The notes: generated by a model not told the origin, from the letters alone. Counted from the first letter of the stretch, positions 33,961 to 43,060 are shown. The stretch is 64,000 nt of DNA from Paenibacillus sp. JJ-223 (GCF_927798175.1 NZ_CAKMMP010000022.1:1-64000); one strand, 5' to 3'. Program-made: numbers and translations.

Positions 33961-34017
33961 GTATACATCACTACTTCCCCCATTAACTTAGCCATTCCAA
34001 TCAAATCTTATTTGCAA

Positions 34018-34560
34018 CTAAACTGTTTTGAATTTAAATCCTTTTAATTGGTGTTTGGTTACAGTCTCCTTCACGACATTCGAAACAAATATAGAGGTGC
34101 TATATAGATTATCATTAAGATAGACTTTGAATATATGATGGTTTTCAATAACGTTTTGTATAAAATGAAGTTTTTTAAACCCAACAATTAAACCACTGGG
34201 CAATTGTCTTAACTCTGTTTTCGTGCTGTCAACGGCATGCAAATTTTTGAGCACATGGATAGCATAATATGTTATTTCACCATACATAACAGGAAGAAAC
34301 TCCACTTCATGTTCCAATACGTCTTCTAATATTCTCTTTGCATTCTCACTTATCATAGGCACTCCAGTAGCACCCCAGAAATGAGGAAAATCACTCTCCA
34401 TGCCATCATCTGCTACCTCAACAAACACAGGACTCCATTTATGATCACGAATTAACTCTGCACCATTGAACGCGTCTGAAAAGACTTTAGATTTTCTCTC
34501 AAATTCAACAAGTCGAAATGTTTGGAATCCTTCCGTATTACTTTCTAGCTCCCAAATCAT
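34018..34560 (-). CDS. Imm11-family (DUF1629) immunity protein
   Basis: 180 residues from the Met at 34560 (MIWELES): FRLVEFERKSKVFSDAFNG, PHFWGATGVPMISENAKRIL, EFLPVMYGEITYYAIHVL, NLHAVD, IFVSNVVKETVTKHQLKGFK. PMISENAKRIL, YYAIHVL and the closing LKGFKF form the Imm11 pattern. The first frame Met (34596) has no ribosome site. No toxin is coupled to it. Confidence 0.75.
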   Translation of the reverse strand: MIWELESNTEGFQTFRLVEFERKSKVFSDAFNGAELIRDHKWSPVFVEVADDGMESDFPHFWGATGVPMISENAKRILEDVLEHEVEFLPVMYGEITYYAIHVLKNLHAVDSTKTELRQLPSGLIVGFKKLHFIQNVIENHHIFKVYLNDNLYSTSIFVSNVVKETVTKHQLKGFKFKTV

Positions 34561-34684
34561 CACTAAACACCCCATATCCATAAGCGCTTTTATCAATATT
34601 GAACATACACATCAACGCTAGATTACGTGAACTTGATGTTTGCTGAATCCTTTGAAATGATCTTGCATTAGCTCTTAATCATGT

Positions 34685-35179
34685 TCAAACTAATTTTAAT
34701 CGGACTAAAAAGTGATACCACTCATCACACTCAAAGCCAGGCACTAATTCCTGATAGCCTTTCCCAAAAATATGATGTATTAAAAAGTCATCCAACTGTT
34801 TATATTTTTTCGACTCATTTAACGGAATCTCATCCATGAGTATGCATATTTCACTCGTCCATCTATTCATAACTATTGGTTCGTACAGAAGTTGTCCAAT
34901 TTCAAGCCATTCATCGCTTTCTGCAATCCATTGACCTAGCCGATATTGATGTTCTTTCAAGTCCTCGTAGGACCACAAATCCACACTCCCGAACCTCGCA
35001 CCATTACAGATTGTTAGAAACTCGTATAACTGCACGAATTGCCCATGATTATTTTTATACGTGTCAATGCCTTTTTGCATAACTCCATAAATAATACTGC
35101 TACTGTCCTGTTCAAGTTCATGCCTAATCATTTGGAGTAAAGAATTCAATTCAGGATTCATATTTTCCATCTCCTTCAA
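34685..35179 (-). CDS. SUKH-like putative immunity protein (copy 1)
   Basis: 164 residues: LLQMIRHELEQDSSSIIYGV, FVQLYEFLTICNGARFGSVD, LWSYEDLKEHQYRLGQWI, EWLEIGQLLYEPIVMNRW, and a final ECDEWYHFLVRLKLV. L-Y-E-F-L-T-I-C-N-G-A is the SUKH-style core. It is paralogous to 35151-35675 and overlaps it by 29 bases in a different frame. ATG at 35170 (MENMNPE) or 35179 may be used. It probably reflects tandem duplication of an immunity gene. Confidence 0.6.
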   Translation of the reverse strand: MKEMENMNPELNSLLQMIRHELEQDSSSIIYGVMQKGIDTYKNNHGQFVQLYEFLTICNGARFGSVDLWSYEDLKEHQYRLGQWIAESDEWLEIGQLLYEPIVMNRWTSEICILMDEIPLNESKKYKQLDDFLIHHIFGKGYQELVPGFECDEWYHFLVRLKLV

Positions 35180-35675
35180 TCAACAACTTCACCCACAAAT
35201 CATCCGTGTCAATGGGGACCACCGTTCTATATTTATCCCCCAGCGCATAGTCCATGACAAAGTCATCAAAACATCCGAAACATTCTGTTGGTTCATCTTG
35301 TTCAGAATCACGATAAATCCTATATACATGACCATTATCTTTTTTTATTACTAGAGGTTCATACAAGATATGACCAATACATCTCCAATTAGCCTGCCCA
35401 CCAATTAAGTGGTCTATATAAAATTGGTTTCGTTCTATTTCCTGCAAAGGAAAGAGTTCTATTTCGCCCAGCGATGCACCATTAAACTCGCGTAGAAATT
35501 CAACGTATTTCGTGTACGCTTCCAATTTGCTAATGAGCTCTTGTTCGCCCGAGAGCACTTCGCCTATTTTGCCCAACAGAATACCATCAGGCATATCCAT
35601 TAACTTTCCTTTGATTTCGTTCATTTTATTCCTAATCATACGATTCATTTCGGATGTACTCCTTATAATTTGCAT
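35151..35675 (-). CDS. SUKH-like putative immunity protein (copy 2)
   Basis: 174 residues: MRNKMNEIKGKLM-like N-terminal helix, KYVEFLREFNGASLGEIELF, PLQEIERNQFYIDHLIGGQ, NWRCIGHILYEPLVIKKDNG, FDDFVMDYALGDKYRTVVP and DDLWVKLLIEG. It matches 34685-35179 position by position (LREFNGA, IGHILYEPLV, YxxxVP), so the pair arose by duplication and diverged. The toxin target is unknown. Confidence 0.6.
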   Translation of the reverse strand: MQIIRSTSEMNRMIRNKMNEIKGKLMDMPDGILLGKIGEVLSGEQELISKLEAYTKYVEFLREFNGASLGEIELFPLQEIERNQFYIDHLIGGQANWRCIGHILYEPLVIKKDNGHVYRIYRDSEQDEPTECFGCFDDFVMDYALGDKYRTVVPIDTDDLWVKLLIEGDGKYES

Positions 35676-35868
35676 ACAAGTTTAGTCCACTTCAACGTAT
35701 AGGTATGTCTGGATGTTTACTCGTATGAACGAATTAAAAACCATCTTCTTTACTTTGGCGACCTGCCCGGTATGTATACCACAATTTCATCCTGCGGTAA
35801 ACTTCAAGAAACTCTTCCATCACTCCATCCAATATTATCCATTTTTCCCCTTGCCTATTGAAGTTCCG

Positions 35869-36006
35869 TCAAACTTCAAATTCTTTCACAACTACATCTT
35901 CTTTTTCTGTCCCTACTACGGATAACAAATTACCAACAATTTGAATAACACGCTCTTTTTCCACGTTTAATTCTTCCCTGGTATCAAGAACCAACACGCT
36001 TGCCTT
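35869..36006 (-). pseudogene. Degraded ORF fragment, unknown
   Basis: Open for 45 codons on the minus strand between in-frame stops: KASVLVLDTREELN, VEKERVIQIVGNLLSVVG, TEKEDVVVKEFEV. No start codon fits. It looks like the end of a lost protein between two immunity genes. The rest of 35676-36029 holds nothing I recognise. Confidence 0.35.
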
Positions 36007-36029
36007 TTAACCTTAAGCGCCAACGTTCC

Positions 36030-36611
36030 TCACCACTCCAATGTTCTCCATTCAAATGAATATGCGAGTATATCGATACATGAATCATGACCGCGTAATA
36101 CCCAGTGTTTTACTTTCGAAGAATTGTATCCATAATTCTCCTTCATTGTTGACTTCTTAATCTCATAGAGGCCTGGATCTGGACATATATTGGTTGTATC
36201 CCATTCATGACTTAAAGAAGCTTCTCCTGTATAGTACTTGTTTACTTTGCTGAAATCGTATTTTTCATAACCCTCTACCTTTCCGTATATATTAAACACA
36301 CAGATCGGAGTGAATTTAATTTCAATCATACCATTTCCAGCTCTATTATATTCTTTATCAGGAATATCTTCTCCATATACTCCGTTTAATCTTGATATGA
36401 CTTTTTCATAATGCTGGTTATTATACCCAACCATGACTTGCACCTTTACTTCCCGATTTTCTATACCGGTAAAACAGGAAAAATCGTGGGAGGCACTGAT
36501 CATCCAAGGCACTTCAACAGGTTGTAGTTCCATTTTAAGCATAGATGTTCTCCTTTGAATTTTACACAAATTATGCACTGTATCGTAAATATTATCACCA
36601 AACTTCATCAA
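36030..36611 (-). CDS. Putative immunity protein, unknown family
   Basis: 193 residues, rich in aromatic and beta-strand residues: LQPVEVPWMISASHDFSCF, REVKVQVMVGYNNQHYEKVI, EIKFTPICVFNIYGKVEGYE, GLYEIKKSTMKENYGYNSSK, HWVLRGHDSCIDILAYSFEW. No signal peptide or membrane segment. The likely start is the Met at 36542 (MLKMELQ) after GGAGAACATCT. It lies in the immunity run; no family is recognised. Confidence 0.5.
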   Translation of the reverse strand: MMKFGDNIYDTVHNLCKIQRRTSMLKMELQPVEVPWMISASHDFSCFTGIENREVKVQVMVGYNNQHYEKVISRLNGVYGEDIPDKEYNRAGNGMIEIKFTPICVFNIYGKVEGYEKYDFSKVNKYYTGEASLSHEWDTTNICPDPGLYEIKKSTMKENYGYNSSKVKHWVLRGHDSCIDILAYSFEWRTLEW

Positions 36612-36724
36612 CTACACCTGCATCTAGTCTTCTTGAATCACAATAAGGTATCCACTTATTTATCCCCTATTCAGAATCCAGCCGGAACACGAAGTCCAAT
36701 CTTGTACAGCAGCAGGTTGATATT

Positions 36725-37255
36725 TCAATAACATATTTGAATAGTCGGATATAAGGAAATCCATTCTCTAAAAAGCTTTTCATCTAACAGTTCCGGACAT
36801 ATTTTTTGACTACAAAAAATAAAATCCTTGAATAATCCTTCCAACATTTTTTCCATAGATAATTTTTCCATTATTAAATATGATGGAGAGGGTGACCATC
36901 CGTGCGTTAGACTTTTGCAAGCTAGATGTAGACTCCCCTCTTTTTCACTAAAATTTATCTCTCTCATCACATTTTGTTCGTAAAAACCCAAGCAGAAACT
37001 ACATTCATTTTTGTTGAAATTTTGAATTATATCTGGCAATTCCTCAATTATCAGTGGAAGATCAAATTTACAATCTACAGGCCATCGCTCACTTCCAAAG
37101 CCTGAAACAATAAAATCAATCTCTCCAGTTTGATGCAAATATCCACAAATGTCAGATATTATACTTGTGTGATCATCAAAATTATCATCATACTCTTTTT
37201 TTTCAATCGTAACTTTATTAAAGTTATTTTCATAATGTAGATACATTTCAAACAC
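36725..37255 (-). CDS. Putative immunity protein, unknown family
   Basis: 176 residues: MYLHYENNFNKVTIEKKEYD, DICGYLHQTGEIDFIVSGFG, FDLPLIIEELPDIIQNFNKN, CSFCLGFYEQNVMREINFSE, FKDFIFCSQKICPELLDEKL. It is acidic, soluble and cysteine-containing. It lies downstream of the broken Rhs piece at 37465, where an immunity gene would be expected. From 37256 to 37464 only short toxin-like codons (SEEAEFLNSYGKVDKPT) are visible. Function is inferred from place only. Confidence 0.5.
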   Translation of the reverse strand: MFEMYLHYENNFNKVTIEKKEYDDNFDDHTSIISDICGYLHQTGEIDFIVSGFGSERWPVDCKFDLPLIIEELPDIIQNFNKNECSFCLGFYEQNVMREINFSEKEGSLHLACKSLTHGWSPSPSYLIMEKLSMEKMLEGLFKDFIFCSQKICPELLDEKLFREWISLYPTIQICY

Positions 37256-37464
37256 CGTCTCACCACCTTTTATTCTTTCAACCTGAATGTGTCACTTAAG
37301 GGTAGCAGTTTTTAGCGTTCCTGTTTTTGAATTAAGAAAAATAACCACTCTCGCAACTGGTGACATTTCCCAACTTCACTTCTAATTCTAAACCTTCTGG
37401 ACTATCGTTGGCTTATCAACTTTACCATATGAATTCAAAAATTCTGCTTCTTCCGATTTATCAA

Positions 37465-37760
37465 GCCACTGACATATTCGTAGCGCAGTACGGGACGTGG
37501 TGCCGCATCCGTTGTCCGTACACCGAACTGACTCTGAGATTTGGCCGTGAGCAGACCATCTTCGTTATAGTCGTAGTCGTAAGCACTTCGTTATTCGCGG
37601 ACGAAATCAACAGACCGTCTTCGCGGTAGGTGTACGTTTCTTCCTCGCCGCTGGACAGCTCTCGTCTGCGAACAAGCTGATCATTGAAATTGTACGCCAG
37701 GTCCAGTACCCGTTGGTTCCGGTCCTGCTGCTGCAACCTCCGCAAATCCTATCTCCTCTG
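37465..37760 (-). pseudogene. Rhs-core fragment, frameshifted
   Basis: The minus strand encodes LDLAYNFNDQLVRRRELSSG, EEETYTYREDGLLISSANNE, then a frame slip into SQSxFGVRTTDAAPRP-like codons. It overlaps in content with the first codons of the Rhs gene at 38289 (EDGLLISSANNEV at about 40070), so this is a second partial copy of the same region. It begins at a remnant of an IS110 transposase start (MAKEVQAVAEE) near 37780. Confidence 0.7.
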
Positions 37761-37764
37761 CTAC

Positions 37765-37935
37765 TGCTTGCACTTCTTTTGCCATTCGATTCGTCCTCCC
37801 TTGATTTTGGGCATGCAAAAAAAGCTCATTCCTACTTATCGTTCAAGTGGAAAAGAGCTTTTGAATGTTTATCAAGTGTATTTGTTAAGTTTTGGATTGT
37901 TGGTTGTATTGTACGATCTCGCTACCAAAGTCGTA
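37765..37935 (-). mobile_element. IS110 left-end remnant (start codons plus non-coding end)
   Basis: gggcatgcaaaaaaagctcattcctac, the hairpin-forming gaaaagagctt arm, tttatcaagtg and gttggttgtattgtacgatc match 19738-19900 nearly base for base. Only the first dozen transposase codons (from the ATG at 37784) remain before the Rhs fragment. Confidence 0.7.
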
Positions 37936-37942
37936 AATAATC

Positions 37943-38296
37943 CTAATTATTCAGTATTTTAAATTCTTGAAAATCAGAGAAAAGTGTTTCTAAATACGCA
38001 CTAAGATTGTGTTTTTCACCATTTCGAGGAACTCCTCTCAATGGACCTAGCTCAAGTACAAATCTCTCATCTTCATCAAATCCATTATAACCGCTCAATA
38101 CGACTCTTAAACCTATTATGAGTTCAGAAATGTATATAGCTGGAATCTCCTCGTATATATACTCTTCTTTGCCTTGAAATTGCAACCCTCCAAATAATCG
38201 TTCAGAAATTAATTTACCAACTTCCTCAAGTGATTGATTCGATTGAAAAGCTACTATTCCTTCTAAGTAAGGCACCATAAAAACACTCCTATTCAA
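37943..38296 (-). CDS. Immunity protein of the Rhs toxin
   Basis: 117 residues: VPYLEGIVAFQSNQSLEEV, KLISERLFGGLQFQGKEEYI, IPAIYISELIIGLRVVLSGY, FVLELGPLRGVPRNGEKHN. It starts 8 bases inside the 3' end of the toxin frame (overlap 38289-38296), with TAGGAGTGTTTTT upstream, so it is coupled to the Rhs toxin. A single alpha/beta domain is predicted. I do not recognise the family. Confidence 0.65.
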   Translation of the reverse strand: MNRSVFMVPYLEGIVAFQSNQSLEEVGKLISERLFGGLQFQGKEEYIYEEIPAIYISELIIGLRVVLSGYNGFDEDERFVLELGPLRGVPRNGEKHNLSAYLETLFSDFQEFKILNN

Positions 38297-40070
38297 TAAA
38301 TTTTACACCTTTATCAAAGATTTTTTTGTTAAATTCTTTTTCGGTATATATTCTAAAAGTAAACGGTTTATCTGGCTCATAACGATACCCTGGGAAAATA
38401 TTACGGAAATCCGACTCAAGATTGTCTGATAGTTGGTTTATGTCATCACTAACTTTTCTGGCTGATCTCCAATAAACTTTCTTAGGAAAGGTCTCTGCCA
38501 ACTTATCGCTAACAATAAATGCATCAATATCAAAATTTGTCGGGTCAAATGGAGCATAACCCTTATGCTCACCTTTCTGACCTGTTGCTAAAGAACCTCT
38601 ATATCCAACCACAGCATTAGGATCCAATTCTTTAATCTTTTGTAGTGCCGGGCTTAGTGTATCCTGGACAGTGTTTATTATATCTGCTCTTGTTTGAGCT
38701 CTACCTGTCCCCTCAGACGAACCATGTGTATCGCCCTTACTCACACAAGAAGCCGGGGTTCCTCCGCTTCCCGCTTTTGCATACCCACTCGGGTCTACAT
38801 ATCGGATCGGGTTGTTGGCGACATAGGCGTACAGGTTCAGACCGTCTCCACGATACGTGTCTTCTTGCGTAAATCGCGCGATGAACGGATTGTAGAACCG
38901 GGCGCGCAGATAGTAATGTCCTGTCAACGCATCTTGCATTTCTCCCGCATAACGGAACGGATTTACGCGTTGCTCTCTTGCAGACAGCATGTTCCCAAAG
39001 GCATCATACGTATAAGCATTCAGGATCTGGCCCTGTGATCCGGTCAGGTGAGTGACATCACCGTGGATATTATTTACATAATAAGCCACTTCGCCCTGAT
39101 CGTCCAGTTGCGTTAGCCATTCATGACCACGGATATAGGACGCCTGTACCCGCTCTGTTTCATCCAACTCGTTGACGACATGCCAGCCATCATGCACAAA
39201 ATGACGTACGGTTCCGTCCGTGTCCAGCCTGCTTCGCAAACCTTCGGGGTCGTAGCCGTGCTGCACGATTCGTCCATCCGCTTGTTCGACTCGAATGGTA
39301 CGGTTGAATCCATCATAGACGTAGCTTGTCGTCTGCTCTCCTTGATGCTCCTGAATCAGATTGCCTTGCGCATCGTAAGCGTAACGGATGTTTTTCCCGC
39401 TTGTTCGCTCATTCGCTCTACCTTGTTCCTCGTTCTCTTCCTGCAATGCTTCCTCAATCAGGCTGAGCAGACGGTTCCTTGTATCATACGTATAGCTTGT
39501 CCGTTGTCCGTTCCAGACACGGGAAATTCGGTTGCCTGCCGCGTCATACGCCAGTTGCTCCGTGCCATATCCGGCATACCGGGCTTCCACCAACCGATCC
39601 AGTGCATCGTATCGATACTCGGCCTGATCCTGCGTGCCATAACAGCCGATCGTATTCCCGCTCCGGTCATAGGCATAGCGGTTGTCCAGCAGGACCGTGC
39701 CATCGGCTGTCCGGGTGTGGAGCCGCGATACCTGCCCTTCGGGCGTGTATTCATACACCGTCGGCACGCCGTTGCCGTACAGCATGGACGCGATTCGGTT
39801 GCCCGCTGCATAGGTGTACCGAGCCAATTCGTTCTCGCCCTGCCGAATGGCAACTACCCGACCCACCGGATCATGCGCATACTCGACGCGTGTTCCGCCA
39901 GCATCCGTGCGGGCCACCGTCCGCCCTTCCACGTCATACTCGTAGCGCAGCACGGGACGTGGCGCTGCATCCCGGCTCTGATATTTGGCCGTGAGCAGAC
40001 CCTCTTCGTTATAGTCATAGTCGTAACGCACTTCGTTATTCGCGGACGAGATTAACAGGCCGTCTTCGAA
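38289..40070 (-). CDS. Rhs repeat protein with nucleotidyltransferase-like toxin, 5' truncated
   Basis: The frame continues in from about 40070 (EDGLLISSANNEV) and the first Met is at 40031. YD repeats (RYDYDYNEEGLLTAKYQ, YEYTPEGQVSRLHTRTADG) fill about 400 residues. The Rhs core end follows (GHYYLRARFYNPFIARFTQE, NLYAYVANNPIRYVDPSGY). Then SSEGTGRAQ and a toxin of about 145 residues: NAVVGYRGSLATGQ and TNFDIDAFIVSD. G-S...D-x-D is the pattern of MNT-type nucleotidyltransferases, so AMP or nucleotide transfer to a target is possible. The N-terminal delivery part is absent, so it is an orphan Rhs tip. Confidence 0.7.
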   Translation of the reverse strand, partial: FEDGLLISSANNEVRYDYDYNEEGLLTAKYQSRDAAPRPVLRYEYDVEGRTVARTDAGGTRVEYAHDPVGRVVAIRQGENELARYTYAAGNRIASMLYGNGVPTVYEYTPEGQVSRLHTRTADGTVLLDNRYAYDRSGNTIGCYGTQDQAEYRYDALDRLVEARYAGYGTEQLAYDAAGNRISRVWNGQRTSYTYDTRNRLLSLIEEALQEENEEQGRANERTSGKNIRYAYDAQGNLIQEHQGEQTTSYVYDGFNRTIRVEQADGRIVQHGYDPEGLRSRLDTDGTVRHFVHDGWHVVNELDETERVQASYIRGHEWLTQLDDQGEVAYYVNNIHGDVTHLTGSQGQILNAYTYDAFGNMLSAREQRVNPFRYAGEMQDALTGHYYLRARFYNPFIARFTQEDTYRGDGLNLYAYVANNPIRYVDPSGYAKAGSGGTPASCVSKGDTHGSSEGTGRAQTRADIINTVQDTLSPALQKIKELDPNAVVGYRGSLATGQKGEHKGYAPFDPTNFDIDAFIVSDKLAETFPKKVYWRSARKVSDDINQLSDNLESDFRNIFPGYRYEPDKPFTFRIYTEKEFNKKIFDKGVKFIE

Positions 40071-40083
40071 GTGAAAAATTCAA

Positions 40084-40135
40084 CAAAAAAACAGATTAAT
40101 CATGGTGGAATTCCCCATATTCAATCTGTTCAATA
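40084..40135 (-). terminator. Hairpin repeat acting as terminator
   Basis: Minus strand: AACAGATTGAATATGG and CCATGATTAATCTGTT form a stem followed by a run of T. It belongs to the same hairpin family as 16640-16682. A second, poorer hairpin (cccatggtagtcat ... aattaacctgttc) lies at 40208-40250. Confidence 0.65.
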
Positions 40136-40275
40136 TAAAGCTCAGCACGAATCATCTCTAATATTTTGGATTAATTAATCCATATATCTCCATGTTTAAA
40201 AAATGGCAACCCATGGTAGTCATCTTATCACAATTAACCTGTTCATTTTTATGGAAATTGTAGTAAATATCTGTT

Positions 40276-40569
40276 TTAGTAAATGACTTTATTCATTATG
40301 ATTCTTCCATACCTACCCACTTCAATCGAAAAGACCTCTACTCCTAATCTATTCGTGATTATAAATTTATTTTCTTCCCACTTGGATTTTTTAAAGTAAT
40401 CTCTGCGATCTAAATAATTCGGTTTGCTGGTCAACCACTCCACTCTGGTCTGACCTGAGATTCCATTTTCTATTTCCACGCACCATACTTCACCAGATAC
40501 TTTATTCAGGCATCTAAACACATCTGCTTTATATTTTCCTACCTTCGACTTTTTGGATAAGGTTTTCAT
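40276..40569 (-). CDS. Small protein of an immunity cassette, unknown
   Basis: 97 residues, basic: KKSKVGKYKADVFRCLNKVS, GEVWCVEIENGISGQTRVEW, DRRDYFKKSKWEENKFIITN, EVFSIEVGRYGRIIMNKVIY. It is probably a beta-rich domain. It overlaps the stop of the upstream pseudogene (ATGA at 40569-40572), so both were one operon. No family recognised. Confidence 0.5.
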   Translation of the reverse strand: MKTLSKKSKVGKYKADVFRCLNKVSGEVWCVEIENGISGQTRVEWLTSKPNYLDRRDYFKKSKWEENKFIITNRLGVEVFSIEVGRYGRIIMNKVIY

Positions 40570-41021
40570 TTTTTCTTTAGTGAGAATTCCATTTCCCTTA
40601 CTTGTTTAATGGTATCTTTTATCACGGTTCTTTTTTGTTCATCTTCACCAATTATGTTGGTTATATCAACTAATACCTCTTCAATAATACCCAAAATGAA
40701 ACTTTCTGCATCTTATGGGTTTAAGGTCTCCAAAGTCTTTATCTGCGCTTCTTCAAGATAATATGCCGAGGCATTAAACGCTTAATAATTGTTGTATTTC
40801 TTGGCGTTTTCTCTTCTATCCCTTGTAGCTAAAATAGTCAACTGTCTGTTCCCATCCAATTCAATATCAGGAAATAACTCCATAAATAATTCGGTTACAT
40901 GATGAGACTTCCATCTTATAGGAAATAATTGATTTTCCTTTTCATATTTAGAATCTCCCTGTAAGATAATCGTTTTTAATTTCACAATAAAACCTCCTAC
41001 AACAGATTGAATATCCCGCAA
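40570..41021 (-). pseudogene. Broken immunity-like gene
   Basis: The frame 40782-41021 (KTIILQGDSKYEKENQLFPI, HHVTELFMELFPDIELDGN, LTILATRDRRENAKKYNNY) is followed in another frame by FNASAYYLEEAQIKTLETL, a TAA, and ESFILGIIEEVLVDITNIIG, TIKQVREMEFSLKKK. One frameshift near 40782 and one internal stop near 40713 inactivate it. The joined product would be about 150 residues. Family unknown. Confidence 0.6.
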
Positions 41022-41664
41022 TGTATTTCAGTTTTATTAATCCCTTACTTAGTAGGATTTTTATTTTCGAACAATTCCTATATAAAGTCTACATACAGAG
41101 CTCGGTTTCCATGTCATGTATGACGCACTCACTAGGAAATAATTCCTTATAGTATGTAGGATAACCTCTAAATGTCATATTCCGCTTGCAAGGTACAAGC
41201 ACTCTGAAACAAGCCATTCTATGTCAACAAGAAAACAAAGATCCACAAAACGAGTCAAGTATTTTGATTCTTTTGTACGAACTAACAGAGAAACCTTAAT
41301 ACAGGTATTAATTGGGTTAAGCGTGTTACTGGTTGAATGTTAGAATTCATTCGCTAATGCTGCCCTGGAGGATTCACTTATCACTATATAAACCGCAAAA
41401 AACATACACACGTTAACGGAGAGGCAGAACCAATCTGGAGAAGCAAAGCGGTCGCCTTTATCACCGGATTTCCCCCTTGAAATAAGGAATTAAAAAAATC
41501 TGGGGATAACAGGAAGATGGTACTGCACTCACAGTGGCCTTGTGTGATTGATTAGTGCGGTTTATATAGAAAACCATGTTCCGGCCTTCTATACTCTTTC
41601 CTTCTTCTATTCTGAAACTTGCAAAGAATGATACAAAGACATTTTATTGATTAAAGACAGATTC
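41022..41664. other. Gene-free spacer with a repeat trace
   Basis: Holds no gene I can support. At about 41275-41365, gtacgaactaacagag, aatacaggtattaattgg, gtgttactggttgaatg and attcattcgctaatg match the distal half of the intergenic repeat. Confidence 0.5.
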
Positions 41665-42062
41665 ATAGTGCAGATCTACACAAGGACGCTACTCTGATTT
41701 CATGCGCCTTTGCTACAGTACAGGGTGATTTGCGTTACATTCAGTGGTTTCATACGGACCGCGGTAGTGAATCTAAAAATCAAAGGATGGACGAGCTTCT
41801 GAAGACATTTGAAATCGGCCGATCTCTGAGCATGAGAGGCTGCACCTATGACAATGCTGCGGCTGAAGCCACTTTACAAAGTCATGAAAACGGAGTTCAT
41901 CCCAGATAAGCTTTCAAAACCTTCGTCATCTGGAATTAGAATTATGCGATTACGTAAACTGTTTTAACAAACATCGAATTCACGGAACACTGGGATACAT
42001 GACACCTGTTCAGTATCGCCATGCAGCCCTTAAAAAGCTGTCTGATTTAATATTAACAATCT
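41665..42062 (+). pseudogene. IS3-family orfB remnant
   Basis: The plus strand encodes the 3' part of OrfB: HKDATLISCAFATVQGDLRY, IQWFHTDRGSES, FEIGRSLSMRGCTYDNAAAE, then after frameshifts FNKHRIHGTLGYMTPVQYR. It is related to 7260-7658 but keeps the catalytic Asp of the T-D-R-G block. The right end ctgtctgatttaatattaacaatct is at 42040-42064. The left part of the element is gone. Confidence 0.75.
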
Positions 42063-42134
42063 AGTGGTCAGGGTTTTCGCTTACCCCGTCAGAATGGCTG
42101 TTGTGTCTCGCCCTCATTCTTTTCTAACGACGGC

Positions 42135-42265
42135 TTTGAAAATGCTCACCGTGTGCATGCAAAAAAAGCTTACTCCTTCTCAGCATTCAAGCTGGAATAA
42201 GCCTTTGATTGTTTATCAAGTATTGGCAGTTCTTTAGGGTTTGGTTTGCTGGTTTTATCTTTCTA
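42135..42265 (-). mobile_element. IS110 left-end remnant, diverged
   Basis: gtgcatgcaaaaaaagcttactcc, aagctggaataagcctttg, tttatcaagtattgg and gggtttggtttgctgg follow the order of the left ends at 19738 and 37790. No transposase codons remain. Confidence 0.55.
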
Positions 42266-42404
42266 TCTTGTTGTGGGAGTTGCGAACCACGTTTCCACAA
42301 ATCTTAACAAACTCCTGGCGTAGATCCATAAAATGTTATTCGAAAACAGAAAGGGTAATAAATGGATCCCTCCATTTTACCACCCTTCCTTCGATTACCT
42401 TGTG

Positions 42405-43060
42405 CTATAACGTAACAATAATTTTATTTTCAATAATAGTTCTAAAATTAGAGTAATTCCTCATCATATTATTACCGTATACACTCACAGCTTCATTCCC
42501 CTGTATCATACTCTCATAATTGTCTTTGAATACATTTTGTTCGTACTCGCTCAAACTCGCATAATACCTAATGGTCGCTTCTTCTGCTAATTCACGCGAA
42601 CCATGATCTAACACAAATCCAATATCAATTATATAACCATTTTCGGGGTAGAACCCTTGCACAACAACTTCTTTTACGAAGTTATCCAAATCATTCATAC
42701 ATTTATCTACAATTGGCATGAATACACTGTCTAACCAGTTGGTAAATTCACTAACCACCTGGTTCCAGTCTTTCTCATTTGCTATATTCCAATGTAAACT
42801 TCCGCTTGGAATATTACATTTGTGGGTACTTGTATGAAAGATTTTATTTTTAGATTTTAGCGGAATAATGGCACATTCCCCATAAAACACGACAGTTTTA
42901 TCAGAAATATTATTCCAACTTGAATAAAAAACACCTTATACATGAATTTTTTATCTTTTTTAGTCATCCAATGACTTGACTTAGCATATTTCCAACCATC
43001 GTCCTTATATTTCTCAGCTACTAAAGCACATACATTATCAAATGCCTCACTTGCCTTCAT
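42405..43060 (-). pseudogene. Putative immunity gene with a frameshift in a T run
   Basis: The start at 43060 gives MKASEAFDNVCALVAEKYKD, DGWKYAKSSHWMTKKDKKFM. Near 42940, in a run of T, the frame slips to SSWNNISDKTVVFYGECAII, HKCNIPSGSLHWNIANEKDW, VSEFTNWLDSVFMPIVDKCM, VLDHGSRELAEEATIRYYAS. The full product would be about 217 residues, resembling DUF4304-type proteins in layout only. It follows the REase toxin remnant at 43150 and is its likely immunity. The slip is either decay, phase variation or a base-call error. Confidence 0.55.
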
